Assembly (NCBI GenBank): GCA_028065725.1
Contig: JAPTVL010000185.1
Coordinates: 1-8,482 of the forward strand
Source: Betaproteobacteria bacterium
GTDB taxonomy: Bacteria; Pseudomonadota; Gammaproteobacteria; Burkholderiales; Rhodocyclaceae
Direction of reading: 5' to 3'
Length of the DNA: 8,482 nt
Part shown: positions 1 to 4,959 of the stretch, piece by piece
Layout: every line of letters starts with the position of its first letter
Numbering within the stretch: position 1 is the stretch's first letter
Program-made: the position numbers and the translations under genes
Notes under the pieces: model-generated
The model's database searches: none
Told to the model about the DNA's origin: nothing
The model's input: only the letters and a program-made list of their open reading frames with translations

Positions 1-112
1 CTATCAAACCCTGATTAACGAGGCTTTGGGCGCTGCACTGACGGAAAACAACGCACCCGTGACGATCGGCACCTTGCGTAAAGTACTGCGCGAGGAATTG
101 CACGCGGCCTGA
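1..112 (+). CDS. Ribbon-helix-helix (CopG/BrnA-like) antitoxin, C-terminal fragment
   Basis: Only the last 36 codons are inside the window (frame from base 2, stop TGA at 110-112); the start lies to the left. The fragment opens with YQTLINEAL, a pattern typical of the second helix of ribbon-helix-helix antitoxins of the CopG/BrnA (DUF4415) type, followed by a helical tail ending TLRKVLREELHAA. In that family the protein binds its operator as a dimer and neutralises a cognate RNase toxin, whose gene would normally lie just upstream. The assignment rests on one short motif plus the fact that two more toxin-antitoxin pairs follow, so it is moderate. An alternative is a stand-alone CopG-like regulator. 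Confidence 0.55.
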   Translation, partial: YQTLINEALGAALTENNAPVTIGTLRKVLREELHAA

Positions 113-132
113 AAAGCATTTACGTAGGGACA

Positions 133-225
133 ATAAAGGGTAGCGTCCCGTTTCCAGATTCGTTTCCAGATTCCAAACAGGTGGGCTCGATCCTGATCGA
201 CCACATGACGGTGGCGGGCAACTAA
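133..225 (+). pseudogene. Decayed copy A of a short coding relic (unrecognised protein)
   Basis: Starts about 20 bases after the antitoxin stop. It reads KGSVPFP, then a stretch made of a 12-bp tandem duplication (CGTTTCCAGATT at 149-160 and 161-172), then SKQVGSILIDHMTVAGN and TAA at 223-225. The same head (135-155 equals 699-719, 21 of 21 bases) and tail (172-226 versus 770-824, 46 of 55 bases) occur again after hicB. Compared with copy B it lacks an internal block and carries the duplication instead. No start codon with a ribosome binding site is visible. I do not recognise the family; it could be the 3' end of a displaced gene or a repeat family that happens to be open. Confidence 0.5.
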
Positions 226-236
226 AAGGTGCGTTA

Positions 237-269
237 GGCGCTTGAGCAGCCGCTTGCTATCCTAGCGCC
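237..269. promoter_or_regulatory. Inverted repeat in front of hicA, possible operator
   Basis: GGCGCT (237-242) and AGCGCC (264-269) form a perfect 6-bp inverted repeat that abuts the hicA start codon at 270. TATCCT at 258-263 could be a -10 box, which would place the transcript start at or next to the ATG. No good -35 box is seen at the right spacing (TTAGGC at 234-239 matches poorly). Toxin-antitoxin operons are commonly autoregulated at such dyads, but binding here is inferred only from position. Confidence 0.3.
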
Positions 270-458
270 ATGAAAGTAAGCGATATTTTGGTCATGCTTC
301 GTAATGACGGCTGGATGCTTGTTGCCACGCGCGGCAGCCATCGCCAATTTAAACACCCAAACAAAAACGGTCGCGTTACGGTTGCCGGGAAGCCCAGCGA
401 TGGTTTGGCTCCGGGCACATTGAACAGCATCCTCAAACAAGCAGGGCTAAAGGAGTAA
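270..458 (+). CDS. hicA: HicA-type mRNA interferase toxin
   Basis: A 62-residue protein matching the YcfA/HicA family over its full usual length. HicA folds as a double-stranded RNA-binding-like domain and cleaves mRNA and tmRNA without dependence on the ribosome. The catalytic histidine is in the expected context, GSHRQFKHP (His24), preceded by the usual LRNDGW segment and followed by VTVAGKPSD and a closing helix. The ATG at 270 has no recognisable Shine-Dalgarno sequence upstream (GCGCC precedes it), so translation may be weak or leaderless, which would fit toxin levels kept below antitoxin. hicB follows after a 4-base gap and has a strong ribosome binding site inside the end of hicA. Confidence 0.93.
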   Translation: MKVSDILVMLRNDGWMLVATRGSHRQFKHPNKNGRVTVAGKPSDGLAPGTLNSILKQAGLKE

Positions 459-462
459 ATCC

Positions 463-675
463 ATGCGCTACGCCATCGTCGTCGAAAAAACCGAGAACAA
501 CTATTCCGCCTATGTTCCCGATCTGCCCGGCTGCGTGGCGACCGGACAAACACTGGAAGAAACCGAAAACGAAATTCGATCGGCTATCGAATTTCATATT
601 GAAGGGCTTCGGGAAGATGGCCTGACCATCCCGCAGCCAGTCAGCATCGTTGAGTATCTTGAGGTTGCTGCTTGA
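463..675 (+). CDS. hicB: HicB-type antitoxin, short single-domain form
   Basis: A 70-residue protein with the HicB degenerate RNase H-like fold: RYAIVVEKTENNYSAYVPDL, then the signature PGCVATGQTLEET and the helix ENEIRSAIEFHIEGLREDG. It blocks the HicA active site by direct binding. AAAGGAG at 449-455 lies 7 bases before the ATG, much stronger than anything before hicA, so antitoxin should be made in excess. The protein ends at PQPVSIVEYLEVAA and has no C-terminal helix-turn-helix or ribbon-helix-helix domain, which many longer HicB proteins (about 110-140 residues) use to repress their operon. Any autoregulation would need another DNA-binding partner. The stop codon is followed after 23 bases by relic copy B. 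Confidence 0.92.
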   Translation: MRYAIVVEKTENNYSAYVPDLPGCVATGQTLEETENEIRSAIEFHIEGLREDGLTIPQPVSIVEYLEVAA

Positions 676-693
676 CAAATCATTCATGCGGAG

Positions 694-823
694 ATGGCAA
701 AGGGTAGCGTCCCGTTTCCCGCCGTTCAAGGGCATCGTTGGCATCGGCCGCGACATCGAGCGGCGCGGCTCCAAGCAGGTGGGCTCGATCCTGATCGACA
801 GAATGACAGTTGCTGGGAATTAA
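694..823 (+). pseudogene. Frameshifted copy B of the short coding relic (unrecognised protein)
   Basis: Reads MAKGSVPFP from ATG 694 in one frame; after the C-run at 718-720 the homologous sequence continues one base out of frame as PPFKGIVGIGRD, IERRGSKQVG, SILIDRMTVAGN, stop TAA 821-823. Dropping one C from that run joins the two parts into one 42-codon frame. The second frame is also open from an ATG at 686 (45 codons), so an intact small gene starting there cannot be excluded. Compared with copy A, six of the seven changed codons in the tail are synonymous third-position changes, pointing to past protein-level selection. The gap from hicB to the next gene (676-931) holds nothing else I can name except a weak core-like site at 844. 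Confidence 0.5.
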
Positions 824-907
824 ACAGGCCGGGGTTAAAGGCGGTTAGTCGGGATGACCGGATATGTCCAATAATCTTTTATCCCGTCACATGACGGCTA
901 TTTAACG

Positions 908-1477
908 TTATACATTTTGGCCTCGCACATCATGAACAGAAACCAAGTACTTGCTGCACTTGAAGACACCCAGTGGGCCTATGCACCAAATGATCAAGCT
1001 CATGCGTTGCAAGAACTTGCGCAGCGCATTGCCAGAACAGGGCGCCTTAACCGGTCACTTATTTCATATTCAAATCTTGTGGCTGGAGTTCGTTTCCAGT
1101 TCCCGAATGTCAATAACGGCGAGCCGTTTGAAATAGATACGCACAATTGGCATGGCCTTCATCGCAGAATTATTGGCGATCTTTTGGGTTATCTGTCGTA
1201 CTTGTCGTATCGAGATTATGACTTCATGGCCAGTGCGCTTGTCGCAGGTCTAATCGAAAACAGACCAAGCGAAATCTTCTTTGAATGGATGGAGTCGTTG
1301 GGGGCGCTACCAAATCTTTCAGAAGATGCAATCACTGAGTTTTGGGTTAACGAAGTCAACAAGGCCGTTAATTGGTATCAGCAAAACCCCCAAGGTTTCC
1401 ATGTATAACACTTCGGTCAACAGGGGCGGCCAAACTGCCGGCTTCGCCGCCTGTTTGGCCGCCCGTTACCTTCGACA
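908..1477 (+). mobile_element. Integron-type gene cassette
   Basis: The unit runs from the TT of GTTATAC (907-913) to the base before TTAGGA (1478-1483). It has the layout of an integron cassette: short leader, one ORF filling nearly all of it, and an attC site at the end whose R'' box (GTATAAC, 1403-1409) is the exact reverse complement of the 7 bases at the cassette start. In integron biology this is expected because the two half-boxes are joined when the cassette circularises. Base use is more AT-rich than the genes from 2292 on. No IntI integrase is present, so this may be a stray cassette or part of a larger array to the left. The attC of any preceding cassette, which should end at 907, is not recognisable. 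Confidence 0.75.
932..1408 (+). CDS. Uncharacterised cassette-encoded protein
   Basis: The protein from the ATG at 932 is 158 residues, soluble-looking, with no signal peptide or membrane segment. I do not recognise a family. It is rich in aromatic residues, with a dense centre (FEIDTHNWHGLHRRIIGDLL, then GYLSYLSYRDYDF) and an acidic end (SEDAITEFWVNEVNKAVNWY). A longer start, TTG at 917, adds MASHI but would sit 4 bases after the cassette boundary; neither start has a clear Shine-Dalgarno. The stop codon (1406-1408) lies inside the attC R'' box, a usual arrangement in cassettes. Such genes normally lack their own promoter and depend on one upstream. No catalytic motif is visible, so no function is proposed. 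Confidence 0.82.
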   Translation: MNRNQVLAALEDTQWAYAPNDQAHALQELAQRIARTGRLNRSLISYSNLVAGVRFQFPNVNNGEPFEIDTHNWHGLHRRIIGDLLGYLSYLSYRDYDFMASALVAGLIENRPSEIFFEWMESLGALPNLSEDAITEFWVNEVNKAVNWYQQNPQGFHV

Positions 1478-1483
1478 TTAGGA
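1403..1483 (+). other. attC: attC recombination site (59-base element)
   Basis: Boxes in order: R'' GTATAAC (1403-1409), spacer ACTTC, L'' GGTCAAC (1415-1421), AG, stem arm GGGCGGCCAAAC (1424-1435), inner hairpin CGGC-TTC-GCCG (1439-1449), stem arm GTTTGGCCGCCC (1453-1464), L' GTTACC (1465-1470), spacer TTCGAC, R' ATTAGGA (1477-1483). The 12-bp arms are perfectly complementary. L'' pairs with L' apart from one extra base (C1418), matching the extrahelical base that IntI integrases use to choose the recombining strand. The order TAAC, TTC, TCAA in the left half is also standard. The R' box should begin G-TT; here it begins A-TT, so the right-hand site may be impaired. Total about 81 bp. Confidence 0.85.
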
Positions 1484-1505
1484 GCCTCGGGCATAGAGCC
1501 TCGGG
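1482..1505. repeat. Short direct repeat GAGCCTCGGG x2
   Basis: GAGCCTCGGG occurs at 1482-1491 and again at 1496-1505, a 14-base period, immediately right of the attC site. No function is evident. It could reflect slippage or the ragged edge of an insertion. Confidence 0.6.
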
Positions 1506-1543
1506 GACAGGTCTAGCTACGCAGCGTTTCCATTTTTTGCATA

Positions 1544-1560
1544 CACGCTTTTTTAGCGTG
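1544..1560. promoter_or_regulatory. Hairpin upstream of vapB
   Basis: CACGCT (1544-1549), five T (1550-1554), AGCGTG (1555-1560): a perfect 6-bp stem. No T-run follows the stem, so a terminator for the cassette gene is unlikely. It may be a protein-binding dyad in the vapBC control region or incidental. Confidence 0.3.
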
Positions 1561-1565
1561 CCATG

Positions 1566-1587
1566 ATGTATCCACATAGATATACAT
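1566..1587. promoter_or_regulatory. Probable VapBC operator palindrome
   Basis: ATGTAT (1566-1571) and ATACAT (1582-1587) are perfect inverted half-sites separated by 10 bases, 13 bases before the vapB start. AbrB-type VapB antitoxins bind AT-rich palindromes with such half-sites next to their own promoter, and the AT-rich stretch TAGATATACAT is also the best candidate for the -10 region. Position and symmetry are seen directly; autorepression by the VapBC complex is inferred from the family. Confidence 0.5.
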
Positions 1588-1600
1588 TTCGAGGCCAGTC

Positions 1601-1849
1601 ATGAAACTGCAAGTGGCGAAATGGGGCAATAGTCTGGCGGTGCGCCTGCCGGCGGAATGCATACGCGTTGCCGGATTGAAGGAAGGCGATAGCGTTGAGG
1701 CCGAGGTCAGCAGGTCAGGAGAAATCACGCTTACTCCGGCGCATGCCTTCGACAAGGCTGCATTTCTCAAGCGGGTGCGCAAACTGCGGGCAGGGATGCC
1801 GATGACCACGGCCACGGTGGAGGCCATGCGCCAGGAGGAACGCTATTGA
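1601..1849 (+). CDS. vapB: VapB-type antitoxin, AbrB/MazE fold
   Basis: An 82-residue protein. Residues 1-46 form a SpoVT/AbrB (MazE-like) swapped-hairpin DNA-binding domain, with the signature KWGNSLAVRLPAE and the continuation GLKEGDSVEAEV. Residues 47-82 are a charged tail (FDKAAFLKRVRKLRAG, then EAMRQEERY) of the kind that wraps round and blocks the VapC active site. The ATG at 1601 is preceded by GAGG (1591-1594) at a workable distance. The stop codon overlaps the vapC start by one base (TGATG at 1847-1851), so the two are translationally coupled. An AT-rich palindrome upstream is the likely operator. Confidence 0.93.
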   Translation: MKLQVAKWGNSLAVRLPAECIRVAGLKEGDSVEAEVSRSGEITLTPAHAFDKAAFLKRVRKLRAGMPMTTATVEAMRQEERY

Positions 1850-2271
1850 TGATTTACCTCGATACCAGCGCGGCCATCCCCCTGTTTGTTCCCGAGCCCG
1901 CAAGCGATGCGGTGGATGCGTGGTTTGAGTCCTGCGATGACACGCTGATTTCGTCTGACTGGATTTTGACGGAGTTCGCCAGCGCTTTGTCGATCAAGGT
2001 GCGGCGCGGAGAGATCGAACAAAAGCAGGCGCAGGCGGCCTGGAAGGATTTTGAAAGCTTCTGCCAATCCGGTTTGCGGCTCGTCCCGGGGAGCAGGCAA
2101 GCCTTCACGCACGCCGCGAAGTTTGTTCGCGATGTTTCCAGCGCCCTGCGTTCCGGCGATTCCCTTCATCTGTCCATGGCGTTGGAGGCTGGGGCGGCCA
2201 GCATTGCTACCGCAGACGATACCCTGGCGAAAAATGCGCAGTCGATGGGGCTGGCTGTGAATCGGTTTTGA
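1849..2271 (+). CDS. vapC: VapC-type PIN-domain ribonuclease toxin
   Basis: A 140-residue PIN-domain protein, usual size for VapC. These toxins are Mg2+-dependent endoribonucleases, often cutting initiator tRNA or rRNA. The acidic active site is complete: Asp5 (YLDTSA), Glu42 (LTEFASAL), Asp104 (SGDSLHL) and Asp123 (ATADDTL). The ATG at 1849 was chosen over a TTG one codon earlier because it gives the standard MIYLDTS opening and sits 10 bases after AGGAGG (1833-1838). The substrate cannot be told from sequence. The gene ends at 2271, 20 bases before the esterase start, where base composition shifts to the GC-rich host style. Confidence 0.94.
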   Translation: MIYLDTSAAIPLFVPEPASDAVDAWFESCDDTLISSDWILTEFASALSIKVRRGEIEQKQAQAAWKDFESFCQSGLRLVPGSRQAFTHAAKFVRDVSSALRSGDSLHLSMALEAGAASIATADDTLAKNAQSMGLAVNRF

Positions 2272-2291
2272 ATATCCGGCAAACTGCCGAC

Positions 2292-2903
2292 GTGCGCCTG
2301 ATTCAACGTTCCTTCTTTGTACTTTTTGCGATCTTTCTGCTCGCCGCGTGCGACCGCGTGCCGACGCTGCCGAGGCTCAGCCCGCACGACGTCATCGTCG
2401 CCTTCGGCGACAGCCTCACCCACGGCACCGGTGCCAGCGCCAGTGATGCCTATCCTGCCGTGCTGGCGGCGCTGACCGGGCGCACCGTGATCAACGCCGG
2501 CGTGCCCGGCGACACCACCAGCTCGGGCCTGCAACGCCTACCCGCGGTGCTGGACGAATACAAGCCGCGCCTGGTGCTGCTGTGCCTGGGCGGCAACGAC
2601 ATGCTGCGAAAGCAACCCGAGGCCGCCACCGAGAACAACCTGCGCCTGCTGGTGAAGACCATCCGCGCCAGCGGCGCAGAGGTGGTGCTGATCGGCGTGC
2701 CGGAGCCCAGGCTGTTCGGCGGGACGCCGGATTTCTACAGCCGCCTCGCCGAGGATATGCAGTTGCCGCTGGAGCAGGACGTCTTCAACGAGGTGCTGAA
2801 GGACAACAGCCTCAAGTCCGACCCCATCCACGCCAACGCCGCCGGCTATCGCATGGTCGCCGAACGACTGGCCGAATTCCTCAGGGAAGCAGGGGCGCTG
2901 TGA
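2292..2903 (+). CDS. SGNH/GDSL-family esterase lipoprotein (TesA-like arylesterase)
   Basis: A 203-residue hydrolase of the SGNH superfamily, likely acting on acyl or aryl esters in the periplasm. All four blocks are present: FGDSLTHG with nucleophile Ser41, PGDTT with oxyanion Gly73, GGNDM with Asn102, and DPIH with Asp177 and His180. The N-terminus MRLIQRSFFVLFAIFLLAAC is a lipoprotein signal with a lipobox LAAC, so the mature protein should start at Cys20 and be lipid-anchored. I chose the GTG at 2292 because it gives a compact signal sequence; an upstream TTG at 2268 overlapping the vapC stop adds eight residues. Neither has a clear ribosome binding site. E. coli TesA is secreted rather than lipid-anchored, so the symbol is not transferred. 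No partner gene is evident. Confidence 0.88.
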   Translation: MRLIQRSFFVLFAIFLLAACDRVPTLPRLSPHDVIVAFGDSLTHGTGASASDAYPAVLAALTGRTVINAGVPGDTTSSGLQRLPAVLDEYKPRLVLLCLGGNDMLRKQPEAATENNLRLLVKTIRASGAEVVLIGVPEPRLFGGTPDFYSRLAEDMQLPLEQDVFNEVLKDNSLKSDPIHANAAGYRMVAERLAEFLREAGAL

Positions 2904-2912
2904 ACCGAAAAA

Positions 2913-2924
2913 CCTTCGCGGATA
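2913..2924 (+). repeat. Partial copy of the CCTTCGCGGATA repeat
   Basis: CCTTCGCGGATA before dctQ is identical to 5361-5372 before ygiQ, where it ends a long palindromic element. Here only this half remains, preceded by GAAAAA much as AAAACCTT occurs in the loop of the full copy. It looks like a deletion derivative of the same element. Confidence 0.5.
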
Positions 2925-2941
2925 AATAAAAGTTTTCCAGC

Positions 2942-3481
2942 ATGAAAACCCTGCTCGCCCTGGCCCGCCTGATCGACGCGCTGACCGAGCGCGTCGGCCG
3001 TCTGGTGATCTGGCTGGTGCTCGCCGCCACCCTGATTTCGGCGGGCAACGCGTTCACCCGCTATCTGCTGGGCGAAAGCTCAAACGCCTGGCTGGAAATC
3101 CAGTGGTACCTGTTTGGCGCGCTGTTCCTGCTGGCGGCGGGCTACACGCTCAAGCACAACGGCCACGTGCGTATCGACATCTTCTACAACCGCCTCGGCC
3201 CGCGCGGACAGGCCTGGGTCGACCTCGCCGGCGGCCTGCTGTTTTTGCTGCCGATGGCCGGGCTGCTCGCGTGGCTTGCGTGGCCGATGTTTTACGAGGC
3301 CTGGATCACGCAGGAGCATTCGCCCGACGCCGGCGGCCTCGTGCGCTGGCCGGTCAAGCTGCTGCTGCCGGCAGGCTTCGGCCTGCTCGCCCTGCAGGGA
3401 GTGGCCGAGGTCATCAAGCGGATCGGCGTGCTTTCCGGGCATCTCACGCTGCCGCGCGAAGCCCCGGAAGAGGAAGTCTGA
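2942..3481 (+). CDS. TRAP transporter small membrane subunit (DctQ family)
   Basis: A 179-residue inner-membrane protein, the small subunit of a tripartite ATP-independent periplasmic transporter, which imports organic acids using an ion gradient. Four hydrophobic segments are seen (about residues 20-40, 52-70, 95-120 and 139-158). The family hallmarks NAFTRYLLGESSNAWLEIQW and YTLKHNGHVRIDIFY match the mannitol/chloroaromatic subgroup. The stop overlaps the start of the large-subunit gene by one base (TGATG, 3479-3483), so the two are coupled. No periplasmic binding protein gene lies on either side. The ATG at 2942 has only a weak ribosome binding site. The substrate cannot be inferred; the subgroup name reflects homology, not proven specificity. 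Confidence 0.92.
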   Translation: MKTLLALARLIDALTERVGRLVIWLVLAATLISAGNAFTRYLLGESSNAWLEIQWYLFGALFLLAAGYTLKHNGHVRIDIFYNRLGPRGQAWVDLAGGLLFLLPMAGLLAWLAWPMFYEAWITQEHSPDAGGLVRWPVKLLLPAGFGLLALQGVAEVIKRIGVLSGHLTLPREAPEEEV

Positions 3482-4875
3482 TGCTGGAATTCCTGGCGCC
3501 GCTGATGTTTCTCGGCCTGGTGGTCTTCCTGCTGCTGGGCTATCCGGTGGCCTTCGCGCTCGCCGCCAACGGCCTGCTGTTCGCCGGCATCGGCATCACT
3601 TCCGGGCTGTTCGACGTCTCGCTGCTGCACGCGCTGCCCGAGCGCGTCTACGGCATCGTCGCCAACCCCACGCTCCTGGCCATCCCCTTCTTCGCCTTCA
3701 TGGGCCTGATCCTCGAACGCTCCGGCATGGCCGAGGACCTGCTCGACACCATCGGCCAGCTGTTCGGATCCTTGCGCGGCGGACTGGCCTACGCGGTGAT
3801 CCTGGTCGGCGCGCTGCTCGCGGCCACCACCGGCGTCGTCGCCGCCAGCGTCATCGCGATGGGATTGATCTCGATGCCGGTGATGCTGCGCTATGGCTAC
3901 GACAGGCGGCTGGCCGCCGGCGTCATCGCCGCCTCGGGCACGCTGGCGCAGATCATTCCGCCCTCGCTGGTCCTCATCATACTGGCCGACCAGCTCGGCG
4001 CCTCGGTCGGCGACATGTACAAGGGCGCGCTCGTCCCGGGCCTGGCGCTGGTCGGGCTGTATCTGCTCTACGTGCTCGGCGTGACGCTGCTCAAACCTCA
4101 CGCCGCCCCCGCCCTGCCGGCCAGCGCGCGCACCCTGCACGGCTCGGCGCTGCTGCTGCGCGTGCTCACCACGCTGCTGCCGCCGCTGGTGCTGATCTTC
4201 CTGGTGCTCGGCACCATCTTCCTCGGCGTCGCCACCCCCACCGAGGGCGGCGCGATGGGCGCGACGGGCGCCCTGCTGCTGGCGCTGGCGCGCGGGCGTC
4301 TCTCCCGCCTGCAGCTGACGCAGGCGATGGACAGCACCACCAAGCTCACCACCTTCGTCATCTTCATCCTCATCGGCTCGACCATTTTCACCCTGGTGTT
4401 CCGCGGGCTCGACGGCGACGTCTGGGTCGAGCACCTGTTCGCTCACCTGCCCGGCGGCGTGATCGGCTTCCTCGTCGCGGTCAACCTGCTGGTGTTCACG
4501 CTGGCGTTTTTCCTCGACTTCTTCGAGATCGCCTTCATCGTGGTGCCGCTGGTGGGGCCCATCGCCTACAAGCTCGGCATCGACCCGATCTGGTTCGGCG
4601 TGATGCTCGCGGTCAACATGCAGACCGCCTTCATGCATCCGCCCTTCGGTTTCGCCCTGTTCTACCTGAAGAGCGTCGCCCCCAAATCCATCCGCACCGG
4701 CGACATCTACCGGGGCGCGATCCCCTTCCTCGTCATCCAGCTGATCATGGTCGCCGTGGTGCTGGGCCTGCCGCAGGTCGTGCTGCGCGACGCGCCGGTC
4801 GACGCCAGCAGCGTCAGGGAAATCCCCCTGGATGTCGACCCTGACACCGGCTTCCTGCCCGCCGAGTGGCGCTGA
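3481..4875 (+). CDS. TRAP transporter large membrane subunit (DctM family)
   Basis: A 464-residue polytopic protein that forms the transport channel of the TRAP system with the small subunit. It begins MLEFLAPLMFLGLVVFLLLG and keeps DctM landmarks: YPVAFALA, FMGLILERSGMAEDLL, the paired repeats GALLAATTGVVAAS and ATPTEGGAMGATGA, and the conserved SGTLAQIIPPSLVLI and MQTAFMHPPFGFALFYL. About a dozen membrane segments are evident. The ATG at 3481 was chosen although the frame is open further upstream, because it starts the family's first helix, overlaps the preceding stop, and follows a purine-rich GAAGAGGAAG (3467-3476). At 464 residues it is longer than the common 425-430 form, with an extra hydrophilic tail after the last helix. 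DctP must be encoded elsewhere. Confidence 0.94.
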   Translation: MLEFLAPLMFLGLVVFLLLGYPVAFALAANGLLFAGIGITSGLFDVSLLHALPERVYGIVANPTLLAIPFFAFMGLILERSGMAEDLLDTIGQLFGSLRGGLAYAVILVGALLAATTGVVAASVIAMGLISMPVMLRYGYDRRLAAGVIAASGTLAQIIPPSLVLIILADQLGASVGDMYKGALVPGLALVGLYLLYVLGVTLLKPHAAPALPASARTLHGSALLLRVLTTLLPPLVLIFLVLGTIFLGVATPTEGGAMGATGALLLALARGRLSRLQLTQAMDSTTKLTTFVIFILIGSTIFTLVFRGLDGDVWVEHLFAHLPGGVIGFLVAVNLLVFTLAFFLDFFEIAFIVVPLVGPIAYKLGIDPIWFGVMLAVNMQTAFMHPPFGFALFYLKSVAPKSIRTGDIYRGAIPFLVIQLIMVAVVLGLPQVVLRDAPVDASSVREIPLDVDPDTGFLPAEWR

Positions 4876-4903
4876 CCCGGAAACGTGAGAAAATGACCGG
4901 CTC

Positions 4904-4926
4904 TGCGCATCGCCGTCCCATGCGCA
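4904..4926. promoter_or_regulatory. Inverted repeat between dctM and the FKBP gene
   Basis: TGCGCAT (4904-4910) and ATGCGCA (4920-4926) are perfect 7-bp inverted arms with a 9-base spacer. There is no T-tract, so it is not a standard intrinsic terminator. It may be an operator for the downstream gene or a weak RNA hairpin. Confidence 0.3.
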
Positions 4927-4959
4927 CCCCTCGCAACCTCACTTTCCAGGACTGAATCC

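Noticed and set aside
699..719. REP/RAYT-associated repeat as the explanation of the shared 21-mer
   Set aside because: The 21-mer occurs together with a second shared block that shows third-position divergence, so a coding origin fits better; no RAYT transposase gene is present.
844..906. A complete second attC just before the cassette
   Set aside because: CGGGAT/ATCCCG (850-855, 881-886) form a small stem, but no L''/L' pairing and no R'' box with the right match could be found.
1424..1464. Intrinsic terminator for the cassette gene
   Set aside because: The stem is strong, but no T-run follows it and the surrounding boxes identify it as the central stem of an attC site.
1372..1566. 64-codon open frame across the attC site
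   Set aside because: The sequence is explained by the structured attC site and the vapBC upstream region; no ribosome binding site.
3292..4638. 448-codon minus-strand open frame opposite dctQ and dctM
   Set aside because: Composition is dominated by His, Gln, Glu, Arg and Gly, typical of antisense reading of hydrophobic codons; the plus-strand TRAP genes explain the region.
3114..4844. Second plus-strand open frame across dctQ and dctM (576 codons)
   Set aside because: Arg/Ala/His-rich out-of-frame translation of the two TRAP genes with no recognisable domain.
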